Of a stretch of DNA of 64,000 nt, positions 26,501 to 34,576 are shown piece by piece; the first letter of the stretch is position 1; every line of letters begins with the position of its first letter. Under the pieces are notes generated by a model. That model was not told where the DNA came from. It saw only the letters and a program-made list of their open reading frames with translations, and made no database searches. The translations under genes were made by a program, and so were the position numbers. This DNA comes from PMG-095 sp037200885. Lineage in GTDB: Bacteria > Myxococcota_A > Polyangia > Polyangiales > Polyangiaceae. The DNA lies in NCBI GenBank assembly GCA_037200885.1, contig JBBCIN010000002.1, forward strand, positions 2,294,001 through 2,358,000, written 5' to 3'.

Positions 26501-28060
26501 CCGGTGCCAGACGCGGTCGCACAAATCATCAGTCGCTACGCGCGCAATCATGGTCCCTTCCCGGAACAGGCGTTGAGCACTCGTTACGGGCTATCCGGCC
26601 AGAGCGTGGCCGAAGTAGTCGCGCACTTACGGCAGAGTGGACGTCTCGTGTCCGGCGCGTTCCTCGCCGGCGGCCAGGGCGATGAACTGTGTGACGCCGA
26701 AGTGCTGCGCACCTTACGTCAACGCTCGCTCGCGCAACTCCGGCGTGAGGTCGAGCCGGTCGACCCAGTGGTCTTGTGTCGTTTCCTCGTAGACTACCAG
26801 GGGACGACGCATCCGCGTCGTGGCGATGCCGCGTTGCTCGACGCGATAGGCCAGCTCGAAGGGTGTCCTCTACCCGCCTCCGCCTTGCTCAAAGACATCT
26901 TGCCCGCACGCGTGCGTGGCATGACTCCGCGCGACCTCGACGCGCTGTGCAGCAGCGGTGAGGTGGTCTGGGCCGGGGTCGAACCGATCGGCAATAACGA
27001 CGGCCGAATCGCGCTGTATTTGGCCGAACACGAAGCGTTGCTCGCGCGCACGGCCACGCCCATCGAAACCGATCAAGCCGCGGCGATTCGCGCCACCCTC
27101 GCCCGCCGGGGCGCGGTGTTCTTCGCCGAACTTTTGCGCGAAACCGGCGGCTTCCCGAATGACGTGCTGGGCACTTTGTGGGACATGGTCTGGGCCGGTG
27201 AAGTGACCAACGATTCGCTCGAAGCGCTGCGCAGTCTATTGCGCCCCGCATCGAGCAAGCGAGACGGTCGAAGCGCGCGTTTATACGCGAGCCGCCGCAC
27301 GACGCAGGGCCGGCTGCCCGGCAGTGAAGGGCGCTGGTCTTTGCGCAGCGCGCGCTGGGGACAGCCACCGAGCGACACCGATCGGCGCGCCGCGCTGGCG
27401 CGCGCTCTGCTCGAACGCTACGGCGTAGTCACCCGAGAGGTGGCGCATGCAGAGGGGCTCGAGGGCGGTTTTTCCAGCGTGTACGAGATCCTGAAGGTGA
27501 TGGAATCGGCTGGGCGCATCCGCCGTGGTTATTTCGTGGCCGGACATGGCGGCGTGCAATTCGCTTTGCCGGGCGCCGAGGAAGATCTGCGTGCGCAGCG
27601 CACTCCAAAGGACGATGCGCCGCTCGCGCTGGTCTTGTCCTCCGTGGATCCCGCGAACCCTTACGGCGCGCTGCTGCCTTGGCCGGAGCGCGAAGGCGGC
27701 GCCGGCCGCTTGGCGCGCACCGCGGGCGCATTCGTCGTGCTGCATCGCGGGGCCTTGGTCGGCTACCTGCAAAGCAGTGGCACCCTGACGAGCTTCGGCG
27801 CCGAGCCCAACCTGCAACGCGAACGGGCCCTGGCCAACTCGCTGGCTGCCTGGGCGCGCGCGCAGCCGTTACGTCGCGCCTTTCAAATAGCGACCATCGA
27901 CGGCGCGCCTGCGGCCGAGCATGCCCTGGCGAACGCTTTCCGCGGCGCCGGTTTCGTCGCGGCGGGCGGCGGCCTGCTCTTGAGCCTGCGTGACCGCGGA
28001 CCAGAAATCGAACCGGAGCTCGAGTTGGACGATCTCGAGGAAGCCGATGCCGGAGGGTGA
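23537..28060 (+). CDS. lhr: Lhr-type ATP-dependent DNA helicase
   Basis: A superfamily-2 helicase of 1507 residues, the full-length Lhr size. The Lhr-core spans about 1-870: Q-like PTRAQELGLP, Walker A SPTGSGKTLAAF at 45-56, DEIH box in LIVDEIHSLVASKRGAHL near 165, motif III SATQRP, motif IV TMIFVNSRRLSERL, motif VI QRIGRAHHHVGG. The remainder is the Lhr C-terminal region with winged-helix folds typical of the long bacterial form. It acts in DNA repair. The gene overlaps the following glycosylase gene by 14 bp, supporting a joint repair role. Confidence 0.93.
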   Translation: MAADPLRELSLPARDWFETTLGAPTRAQELGLPAIISGASTLLLSPTGSGKTLAAFLSAVDKLMNSPEPSKETRCRVLYVSPLKALAVDIERNLRAPIAGISEAARRLGVDVRVPTLAVRTGDTPQVERARMRRTPPDILITTPESLFLLLTSETRKILESVETLIVDEIHSLVASKRGAHLFLSLERLQALRAGKPLQRIGLSATQRPLEEVARLLVGFDAELRQRPVTIIDAAQKKPLRLSVELPEPVAEPEANESDRLRDILSGPAARGPAGARSVWPAVHERLVALIREHRTTMIFVNSRRLSERLASALNEVAGEEIALAHHGSVAREKRQLIEERLKSGLLPAIVATSSLELGLDIGAVDLVVQIEAPPSIASGLQRIGRAHHHVGGTPQGVLMPKHRADLLATAAATRSMLEGRVEATFYPRNPLDVLAQQLVAMCAVEPYDVDTLYRAVRQAAPFSELPRAAFDGVLDMLSGRYPSDEFADLRPRLVWDRVSGSVRARSFALRLAVTNAGTIPDRGLYGVFLAGEEGPKGGRRVGELDEEMVFELREGEVFLLGASSWRAEQITHDRVLVSPAAGEPGKMPFWHGDRPGRPLEFGKAVGALTRTLAQAERPAAEALLRERYFLDAPSAHALTEYVHEQMTAAGEVPSDRVIVIERFLDEVGDHRVCVLTPFGSRVHAPWATAVTEFLRTRRVGDIDSVWSDDGMIFRIPASDEPPPSEWFLPSSADVEDRVSRAIDGTSLFAARFREASGRALLLPRRHPTRRQPLWAQRKRAADLLAVAARHPSFPIVLETYRECLRDVFDLPGLVSILSDVEKRRVRVRTIDTQAPSPFSASLLFSFVANFVYEGDAPLAERRAQALTIDHERLRELLGETELRSLLDPEVIAEHERFLQKLAYPAKDADALCDVLRALGDLTLSELLERAASADEAPHWLAQLEREHRVSRVRIQREIRYLAAEDAGRYRDALGIVPAPGTPSAFLEPVPDAVAQIISRYARNHGPFPEQALSTRYGLSGQSVAEVVAHLRQSGRLVSGAFLAGGQGDELCDAEVLRTLRQRSLAQLRREVEPVDPVVLCRFLVDYQGTTHPRRGDAALLDAIGQLEGCPLPASALLKDILPARVRGMTPRDLDALCSSGEVVWAGVEPIGNNDGRIALYLAEHEALLARTATPIETDQAAAIRATLARRGAVFFAELLRETGGFPNDVLGTLWDMVWAGEVTNDSLEALRSLLRPASSKRDGRSARLYASRRTTQGRLPGSEGRWSLRSARWGQPPSDTDRRAALARALLERYGVVTREVAHAEGLEGGFSSVYEILKVMESAGRIRRGYFVAGHGGVQFALPGAEEDLRAQRTPKDDAPLALVLSSVDPANPYGALLPWPEREGGAGRLARTAGAFVVLHRGALVGYLQSSGTLTSFGAEPNLQRERALANSLAAWARAQPLRRAFQIATIDGAPAAEHALANAFRGAGFVAAGGGLLLSLRDRGPEIEPELELDDLEEADAGG

Positions 28061-28838
28061 CACCCTCCACCGGACGGCGCACACGCTCGGGCGCGTGCTC
28101 GCCGGACAACGCCTACTCCGCGTACGCTCTTCCGTGCCGGCGATCGCTCACGCCGAGTTGGCGGGGCACGTGGTCGAGGCGGTGACGGCCCAAGGCAAAA
28201 ATCTGCTGGTCCGTTTCGACGATGGCCGAGTTCTGCACACTCACCTCAAGATGCGCGGCTCGTGGCACGTGTATCGTCCCGATGAACGCTTTCAGCGTCC
28301 GGAGCATCAAGCGCGCGTAGTCTTGGAAGTCGCCGACGCGCTCGCGGTTTGTTTTTCAGCGCCAACCGTGCGCCTGCTCGCGCCTCAGGCGGCCGCGCAT
28401 GATCCCTATCTGAACGGCCTCGGTCCGGATCTGATCCCAGACGAATTCGATCTCACTGCCGCCGTCGCTAGGCTGGAAGCGCTGGCTGAGCTCTCGCTCG
28501 GCGAAGCACTGATGACCCAGACCGCGTTGTCGGGCATTGGCAACATCTACAAATCAGAGACGTTGTTCCTCTGCCGTTTGCAGCCCTTTCAGCCGGTTTC
28601 CGGGCTCGATCACCACGCGCTCGTGCGGGTCGTCCAGACTGCGCGGGAGCTGATGCGAAAAAATGCCGAGCCCGGTTCGCCCCAGCGCACCACCGGCGCC
28701 GGCAGCGGCGGGCAGTATTGGGTGTACCGCCGCTCCGGACGACCGTGTCGCGTGTGCGGCAGCATCGTGCGCATGCGGCGGCAAGGAGCGCTGCATCGCT
28801 CGACGTACTACTGCCCGATCTGTCAGAGCAGTCCCTGA
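28047..28838 (+). CDS. Nei/Fpg-family DNA glycosylase (endonuclease VIII-like)
   Basis: Base-excision repair enzyme of 263 residues that removes oxidised bases and cuts the abasic site. ATG 28047 gives the processed N terminus P2-E3 in PEGDTLHRTAH, where Pro2 is the catalytic nucleophile. The helix-two-turn-helix SLGEALMTQTALSGIGNIYKSE and a C-terminal zinc finger (CRVC and CPIC) are present. The PEGDT start points to the Nei subgroup rather than MutM (PELPE). It overlaps the lhr 3' end and the converging gene at 28823. Confidence 0.93.
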   Translation: MPEGDTLHRTAHTLGRVLAGQRLLRVRSSVPAIAHAELAGHVVEAVTAQGKNLLVRFDDGRVLHTHLKMRGSWHVYRPDERFQRPEHQARVVLEVADALAVCFSAPTVRLLAPQAAAHDPYLNGLGPDLIPDEFDLTAAVARLEALAELSLGEALMTQTALSGIGNIYKSETLFLCRLQPFQPVSGLDHHALVRVVQTARELMRKNAEPGSPQRTTGAGSGGQYWVYRRSGRPCRVCGSIVRMRRQGALHRSTYYCPICQSSP

Positions 28839-31036
28839 CGACGCCGCGCGTACCAGTGTCCGCCCAGCGCGAGGGACGCGGCCAAAGTCCAAGCCCAGGC
28901 CGGCAGCAGCGGCACACTGCTCCGCTCGGCCGCCACCTCGATCGGATCGGGGACCGGCAGATCGGACGTGTTCGTCAACGACACCGCGCGTCCGCCGCTA
29001 GTCTTGGCGATGCGCGCCAGGCGCTCCGGATCCGGGCGTGAATCGCTCCACGCGGGTCCACCGCGCTCACACGCGAAGTCGAAGCGCGTCGGCGGAGCCG
29101 CGCCCACGCGCGCGCTGGCCGAGTAGCCACCGGCCTCCAGCACGCCGAGCTCCAATTCCAACGGTCCCGGCGCGGGATCCTTCACGGTCTTGAGCAGCAC
29201 CGGGGTGCTCTGTGGGCCGAGCCGAGTGAGCTGTAGCGACACGTCACCGGTCGAGCCCGGCAAACGCACGAGCCGCACTCGTGCGGGCAAACCGGCGACG
29301 CACGGGCCCGACAACTCCAAGCGCAACGCTTCGTAACGCGGATCACGCATGAGCCAGCCGACCAAGCCGTCCCACAACGCGCCGTAGGCGCGGCCCGCCG
29401 CGCGGTCGGCGAACTCGCTGAACGCCAACGCGTGCGTTCCATCCACCCCGAGAGCAATCGAGCGGCCATCACCGGCCTCGCCCAAAGCAAGCACGGGCAT
29501 CGCCGCTTGCCCCGCGCGCCGATTCGGATGTTCCCAGAGCGTGATCGCGTTGGGCCGAGCCGGGCCCAGTGTGTTCGAGCCGGTGAACGTCGGCAACTCG
29601 TCTCCGAACAGTTCGGTCAAGCCGCGCAGCACCGGCGCCGAGCGCCCCGCTTCGGTGTAACGCGGCACGAAATCGGCCGTATCGAACGGCGGATCGACCA
29701 CGCGGAGCTCCACCGGCAGCACGCTTTCCAATGGCGAGCGCGCGTAACCGCCGCCTGCGAAGGCCGAGGGTCCGCCGACCATGATCAAGCCGCCGCCTCC
29801 GCGCACGTAATTCGCGAGCGCAGGTAAATGCCGCAAGAGCTTGTAGGTAACGGCGTCGATGTCTTGCAAGATCACCGCATCGAAGCTGGGCAAGTGCTCG
29901 GTGAACAGCTCGTCGACTGGAAATGGAATCAACGCGAGCTCCGAGTCTTCACTGGTCTCGGTATTGTCCTCGTCCGTGCGCAAGATGAAGAACGCGATCA
30001 AGTCGATCGACTCGTCGCTCTTCAGCCACATCCGGAGCGCGCGCACGTCGTAGGTCGGCCGGCCCGCGACATGCAACAAGCGCAGCCGATCGCGCGTCAC
30101 ACTGAAGGTGAGGATGCGCCGGTTGTTCTCGGGAATGGTGTCGCCATCGGGCGGCTCGATGCTGACCTCGACCAAGCGTGCACCTGCGCGCTCGAGGGTG
30201 ATGCTGAGCTCGACGGTGGCGGTTTCGCCCGTCATTTTGGCCACGCCCGAAGCCAGCACGAATGGCTCGACCCCCTGGCGCAGCTCGCGCGCCGTGACCG
30301 GAACCTCTCCGCAGCTGAGGCCCCCGCCGCAGCCGATTTCTATCGTCAGCGCCAGCGCTTGGTGCGCGACGGTCGCGCCCGAGGTGCGAATCGAACGAAT
30401 GCTCGCATCCCGCGGCGCCTGCTCGGTGACCGCCACGGTGTGGATCGGCGCGCCCAGCGCGGACGAAAGGTCGCGCAGCGAGGCGTCGTCCAGCGAGGCG
30501 CTGGGGCGAGCGAAGCGTCCATCGCTCACCACCACGATCGCTTTCGGTCGCTCACCCGGCTCCTGCGCCAGGGCGTTCAGCGCTCCACTCAGATCGGTCT
30601 CGTCCGAGAGCTCGCTGGCACTCGTGTGCGCAAGCGCATCGGCCACGACCAAGGGGCGGAGCTCGCCGGCGCCGAACCCACGCAGCGCCACGCGCGCCCC
30701 CGCGAAGTGCTTGCTCACGGCGTCTGCAGCGCGCAGCGCGAGCTCGCGCCTGGTTTTGCCCTCGCTCGGCAAGAGCAAACGCCGGGATTCGTCGACCAAT
30801 ACCACGACCTTGGCGCCCACGCTGACGCCCCGCGTGTTCACACGCGCCGGACGCAGCACTGCCGCCGCCACGAGCACCAGCGCGATCACTCCCGAAAGCA
30901 AAACCCAGACGGCCGCGCCTTCGCGTTTGCGAAGCTCGAAGCCCAAAAAACCAAGGGATGCCAACGCGAGGGCCAAGACCGCAAACAAAGTCAGCGGGGA
31001 TACGCCCTCCGCGAGCGCCAACGCGGCCAGAGTCAT
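28823..31036 (-). CDS. Membrane protein with VWA-like and glutamine-amidotransferase-like domains
   Basis: A 737-residue protein. ATG 31036 overlaps the stop of the upstream DUF4159 gene (ATGA). Two N-terminal membrane spans (about 12-32 and 42-62) precede a VWA-like domain (KVVVLVDESRRLL with an imperfect MIDAS, later VVVSDGRFARPS). A class-I glutamine-amidotransferase-like fold follows (AVILQDIDAV, NYVRGGGGLIMVGGPSAFAGGGY). The protein ends in a membrane span (LPAWAWTLAASLALGG). Similar proteins accompany MoxR/BatA clusters. Its 3' end converges on and overlaps the nei gene by 16 bp. Confidence 0.75.
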   Translation of the reverse strand: MTLAALALAEGVSPLTLFAVLALALASLGFLGFELRKREGAAVWVLLSGVIALVLVAAAVLRPARVNTRGVSVGAKVVVLVDESRRLLLPSEGKTRRELALRAADAVSKHFAGARVALRGFGAGELRPLVVADALAHTSASELSDETDLSGALNALAQEPGERPKAIVVVSDGRFARPSASLDDASLRDLSSALGAPIHTVAVTEQAPRDASIRSIRTSGATVAHQALALTIEIGCGGGLSCGEVPVTARELRQGVEPFVLASGVAKMTGETATVELSITLERAGARLVEVSIEPPDGDTIPENNRRILTFSVTRDRLRLLHVAGRPTYDVRALRMWLKSDESIDLIAFFILRTDEDNTETSEDSELALIPFPVDELFTEHLPSFDAVILQDIDAVTYKLLRHLPALANYVRGGGGLIMVGGPSAFAGGGYARSPLESVLPVELRVVDPPFDTADFVPRYTEAGRSAPVLRGLTELFGDELPTFTGSNTLGPARPNAITLWEHPNRRAGQAAMPVLALGEAGDGRSIALGVDGTHALAFSEFADRAAGRAYGALWDGLVGWLMRDPRYEALRLELSGPCVAGLPARVRLVRLPGSTGDVSLQLTRLGPQSTPVLLKTVKDPAPGPLELELGVLEAGGYSASARVGAAPPTRFDFACERGGPAWSDSRPDPERLARIAKTSGGRAVSLTNTSDLPVPDPIEVAAERSSVPLLPAWAWTLAASLALGGHWYARRRQGLL

Positions 31037-31797
31037 GGTCTCTGTCGGGCTCGACGCCGCATCAAAAACGGCGCGTGCACCTGATCGTCCTTGTAGTCGG
31101 AACACAATACGTACATCGCGATGTTCACCGCCAGGCGCACGGCGTGCTCGCGTTGTTCGAGGCCACCCGGCTCGGTCTCGAGCGCGAAGCCTTCTCCGCT
31201 GCGCGCGAGCGCACCCAGCAAATCGTGCTGCAAAAAGATGACTTGCGTGTTCTTGCCGCGCACGATGGCCGATAGCTCCGGGGGACCCAACACCCGCCCC
31301 ACCGGTCGATCGACGATGTAAAACGTCTTGAAAATGACGTGGCTGGGATCCAAGCGCACGGGCGCAGATTCGGGCAGCACTCGGGCCAGCTCGCGGCGCG
31401 CGCCGCGTCCGAACGCGCCCGATGCGGGATTCGAGTCATCGACCACCAGCACGCCACCGAGTCGCATGAAGCGCGTCAGGCCGCGCACCTCGGCCGCGGA
31501 CAACGGCCCGGGATCGGCATCCCCCGCCCAGATCACGAAGGGCTCGGCCTGTAGCGCTGGCTGGTCGGCCGCCACCTCGGAGGCGACCAAGCGAGCGGGC
31601 GCGCTGGTGCGGCGCACGAGCTCCCAAGACCAGCGCCCCGCGCCTGAGCTGCGTACGCCCAGCGGCGGGTGGTTGCCGGCTCGCAACAGGCGCGGGTGGA
31701 AAGCGCCACCATCACCGAAGGCGAGAGCACGCGCCGAAACCGACAACAGGGAAAGCGGGACGGTGAGCGCCGTTCTGCGCGACAAACGTCCGACCAT
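31033..31797 (-). CDS. DUF4159 protein with Tat-like signal
   Basis: A 254-residue protein. ATG 31797 overlaps the preceding stop (ATGA) and gives a signal with a twin-arginine motif (LSRRTALTVPL) before LLSVSARALA. The mature part has the DUF4159 fold: FHPRLLRAGNHPP near the start, FMRLGGVLVVDDSN in the middle and VRLAVNIAMYVLCSDYKDDQVHAPFLMRRR at the end, the family's most conserved region. DUF4159 proteins commonly neighbour VWA/BatA-type genes, as here. Biochemical role unknown. Confidence 0.8.
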   Translation of the reverse strand: MVGRLSRRTALTVPLSLLSVSARALAFGDGGAFHPRLLRAGNHPPLGVRSSGAGRWSWELVRRTSAPARLVASEVAADQPALQAEPFVIWAGDADPGPLSAAEVRGLTRFMRLGGVLVVDDSNPASGAFGRGARRELARVLPESAPVRLDPSHVIFKTFYIVDRPVGRVLGPPELSAIVRGKNTQVIFLQHDLLGALARSGEGFALETEPGGLEQREHAVRLAVNIAMYVLCSDYKDDQVHAPFLMRRRARQRP

Positions 31798-32444
31798 CAA
31801 TCGAAGTCCTGAACGTGCCACACGCCCGCCTCGCGCCGTAACTTCACTTGATGGCCGCCGGGCACCTCGACCACGGCATTGTCGCCGGAAACTTTCACGT
31901 CCAAAGTGTCCGGATTTTCCAGCCCTTCCACCAGCGATTTCAGATCCCCTTCCAGGGCCTGGCGGGTTTCCGCGGAAAGCACGCCCAGCAGCGCCGGATA
32001 GCTGCGCCGAGCCAATGCCCGGCGGAAGTCCCCCAAGGCTTCGGAAGGGCTCCGGGGCCGGCTCGGGACGGTACCGAGCGAGCTGAGGTGAAATGCGCCG
32101 TCCTCGAGATCGAATAGTGCGCTTTCCCCGTCATCGAAGCGGATCTCGGCGGAGGCCTGGACGCGGCTCGCAGGCGAGAGCAATGCTGCCCCTTGTCGGC
32201 TGAGCTCGCCTTTCGACTGCTCCACCAGCCTCCGGGTGCCCTGACGCCCGTAGTCGCGTCGCGCTTCGGCGCTCAGCAGCGCGTAAATGCGCTCAGAGTC
32301 GCCTGCGCGCGCGGCCTCGGCATAGCGCGCAGCCGCGAGCTTCGGATCCGGCAAACGCGCGGCTGCACAGCCCTCAGCCAGGCCCGCGAGCAGGGCGAGG
32401 CCGAGACCGGCCAAGGCCGAGCAGGCTGGAAAGGCGGACCGCAT
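31797..32444 (-). CDS. Lipoprotein, first gene of the VWA/DUF4159 operon
   Basis: A 215-residue protein with a lipoprotein signal (LGLALLAGLAEGC). The mature part has two copies of a related alpha/beta unit: AARYAEAARAGDSERIYALLSAEARRDYG, and later LGDFRRALARRSYPALLGVLSAETRQAL, each followed by a beta-rich segment, as in NTF2/DUF4878-like folds. It is translationally coupled (ATGA) to the DUF4159 gene. It is divergent from the lipoprotein at 32496, with only 51 bp between starts. Confidence 0.7.
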   Translation of the reverse strand: MRSAFPACSALAGLGLALLAGLAEGCAAARLPDPKLAAARYAEAARAGDSERIYALLSAEARRDYGRQGTRRLVEQSKGELSRQGAALLSPASRVQASAEIRFDDGESALFDLEDGAFHLSSLGTVPSRPRSPSEALGDFRRALARRSYPALLGVLSAETRQALEGDLKSLVEGLENPDTLDVKVSGDNAVVEVPGGHQVKLRREAGVWHVQDFD

Positions 32445-32495
32445 GGCGTGAGACAGCTAGCGAAAGCCGAGGCACTTGGCTACTGTTTGCGGCGG

Positions 32496-33005
32496 ATGTT
32501 GGCAATGGTCGGCTCTCGCCCGGCGCTGGCGCTCGCTGCCGCGCTCGTTTCGCTGGCGTGCAGCGGACCGCCGCCCCGGACCGTGAACGCGACCCGGCCG
32601 CTCGACGAGCGCCGCGCCATCGAGTTGATCGTCGAGGCCTTCCGCGATGAGCACGACCGAGCAGTGCCGGGCGGGGACCTCACGCTCTCCGATACGCAAA
32701 CTTTGCACGTGGACGTGAATGGGCAGGACCGAAAGTACGGTGTGGCCTACGTAACCGCCAGCGAGCGCATCGCGCTGGGCGCCACCCTGCCGCCACGCGA
32801 CCCGGCCATGGGTGACGCGCTGCAGCTCGTGTCAGGCTTGGGCGCTGATGGCGACGCACGCGTGCTCGTCTTGCAAGACTCCGACTACGCCTTCGACGAT
32901 CACGTCGGCGAGGCCCATGAAGCCAGCAGCTTCACCGCAGAACTCAAACTCAAACGCGACGTGCACGACTTCTTGGTGCGCGCTCACAAGGAAAAATGGC
33001 CCTGA
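32496..33005 (+). CDS. Small lipoprotein
   Basis: A 169-residue protein. ATG 32496 gives a signal with lipobox LVSLAC. The mature part is alpha/beta, with DERRAIELIVEAFRDEH and repeated D..L.VDV strands, and ends in a helix (LKRDVHDFLVRAHKEKWP). I do not recognise the family. Its stop overlaps the start of the next gene by 10 bp, so the two are co-expressed. Confidence 0.65.
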   Translation: MLAMVGSRPALALAAALVSLACSGPPPRTVNATRPLDERRAIELIVEAFRDEHDRAVPGGDLTLSDTQTLHVDVNGQDRKYGVAYVTASERIALGATLPPRDPAMGDALQLVSGLGADGDARVLVLQDSDYAFDDHVGEAHEASSFTAELKLKRDVHDFLVRAHKEKWP

Positions 33006-33253
33006 CCGTCAGTGCGCGCTCCAGGTTCAGAGGGCCGAGCACCGGCGCCTTGATCAAAGGCGCCGCGATCGCCGCCGCGCTCGGCATTGGGTTGTCCATC
33101 ACCGAGTACGCGGACTACGGGAGATGGCTGGCAGTCGCGGGCGTGTTGCTCCTGATCGCCGGCCTGCACCGCTTCGGCCGCATGGGACCTGACGAGGCAA
33201 TTGTTTTCGAGCTAGCCCCGCCGCGCAAAAAGAAAAAGAAGCGGGTGGCTTGA
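32996..33253 (+). CDS. Small two-span membrane protein
   Basis: An 85-residue protein with two hydrophobic segments (about 18-36 and 43-60) joined by a short loop, ending in a strongly basic tail (PPRKKKKKRVA). It overlaps the upstream lipoprotein gene and ends within a bidirectional terminator. Function unknown. Confidence 0.6.
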   Translation: MALTVSARSRFRGPSTGALIKGAAIAAALGIGLSITEYADYGRWLAVAGVLLLIAGLHRFGRMGPDEAIVFELAPPRKKKKKRVA

Positions 33254-33290
33254 AGGGGCGCGCGCCGCAGGCGCCGCGCGTCCCTTCAAG
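33249..33290. terminator. Bidirectional terminator overlapping both stops
   Basis: CTTGAAGGG at 33249-33257 pairs with CCCTTCAAG at 33282-33290, with a GC-rich inner stem of CGCGCG-type sequence. The hairpin contains the TGA of the plus gene and the TGA of the converging minus gene at 33286. T/A-rich ends flank it on both strands. Confidence 0.7.
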
Positions 33291-34176
33291 TCTCACTACG
33301 CAGTACCGCGACCGCTACGTCTTTCCCCAAGTCCGGCGCGAGCTCGACACCGAGACCGAATTCGCGTCCCGCAATCTCCAGCTCGAACGATGTCGGCGTA
33401 GTCGCCGACGCGTTCGAGAGTGGCGAGAGCTGTGCGATCGCACGAGCGTTCACCTCCGGTGAGATCGGAGCGCCGAAGACATCCTTGCCCACGACCATGT
33501 ACACGTAGACGAGCGGCATCTTCTGCCCCTCCGCGAGTGCGCCGCGGAGGTTGGACCCGAGCGCGAACTCCAACCTGCGCGCGTACGCCGCCCAGGACCA
33601 GCCGGTCAGGTATAGCCCTTTCACTTCAGTGCCTGCGAGCACCGGCTGGGCCGCGACCCACTGGCCGTCCGCGCGACCACGCACACCAGCGGCTTCAGGC
33701 ATCGACCCGCGCGATTCGACGTATTGACCCGCGAGTGCCGCTTTGAGCTCGGGGAACGCAGGCAGGAGCGCGTGCCCTGCCATCGAGTCCTGATCTTGAT
33801 CGTTCCTGATCACGATGCCGTCCGTGCCCGCGACCGCGAAGAACGTCCCCTTGGAGACGCGCAGATCTTGGACCTTGTTCCGCGCGGTCTCGAGCGCCGA
33901 ACGCGCCCCATGTGGATCGTCGCTGGCGGGCTTCCCAGTGGTGAAGAGGGGCAGCAAAAACTTCGCCCCTTGCGGCAAACCGGAACGCACTTCGGCGACA
34001 TCGTTGTGGGTGGCTAGAGCCAACGCGACCACATCAGTCCGGGCCTTTTCAGCGCTAATTGCACTTTGCTTTTTGCACCCGAACGAAAGCAAAGAGACAG
34101 ACGCGATCGACAACGCGGCTAGACTGACAAGGAGTCGCTCGGGAAACGAGTATGTAGTCAAACGTCGCACTTTCAT
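33286..34176 (-). CDS. Lipoprotein with Cache/PAS-like sensory region
   Basis: A 296-residue predicted lipoprotein. ATG 34176 gives a signal ending in lipobox LLSFGC followed by KKQ; longer starts add residues without signal character. The mature region contains FFAVAGTDGIVIRNDQDQDSMAGHALLPAFPELKAALAG, a layout reminiscent of single-Cache/PAS extracellular sensors (F.V.D..G.V..R). No output domain is attached. The domain call is a tentative reading of this pattern. Confidence 0.55.
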   Translation of the reverse strand: MKVRRLTTYSFPERLLVSLAALSIASVSLLSFGCKKQSAISAEKARTDVVALALATHNDVAEVRSGLPQGAKFLLPLFTTGKPASDDPHGARSALETARNKVQDLRVSKGTFFAVAGTDGIVIRNDQDQDSMAGHALLPAFPELKAALAGQYVESRGSMPEAAGVRGRADGQWVAAQPVLAGTEVKGLYLTGWSWAAYARRLEFALGSNLRGALAEGQKMPLVYVYMVVGKDVFGAPISPEVNARAIAQLSPLSNASATTPTSFELEIAGREFGLGVELAPDLGKDVAVAVLRSET

Positions 34177-34576
34177 CTTTGAAAGATCGGCATACGCTGA
34201 TGCACGAAGCGCGCAAATCAAAATCGCGGAACTCTGCGGACGCAATAGGGGATGCGCTGGGCGCGCAAGCTGACAGCCGCAATCGGTCGATCACCGCAAG
34301 TATTTACTTCGATAATCCGGCAGGAAATCTCGCCTGCACATGTGCGCACGAGCATGACATGAATAACGATTCGTTGCCGTGTCGTTGCGCCCCGAGTCAC
34401 CCCTTGGGGATGGATCCGTGGCGTATTTGCGCCGTCGGCGTAAGGCGAATACTTGGCGCCGTTGGCGCGTCTCATAGTCATTAGTGCTGGGACCAGTTTC
34501 ACATCCATTGAAGCCGAGATGACTGAGTGTTAGTACTCCATGACAGTTACAGATCCGCTTGTGTGCCGCGTGCACC
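34177..34576. other. 400-bp divergent intergenic region
   Basis: Separates the divergent genes starting at 34176 (-) and 34577 (+) and is less GC-rich than the flanks. It must carry both promoters. I looked for a cyclic-di-GMP (GEMM) riboswitch before the EAL gene and did not find the conserved core. The minus-strand frame 34291-34929 is a shadow of the EAL gene. No gene or repeat can be supported. Confidence 0.5.

Noticed and set aside
34177..34576. Cyclic-di-GMP riboswitch before the EAL gene
   Set aside because: The conserved GEMM core sequence could not be found in this stretch.
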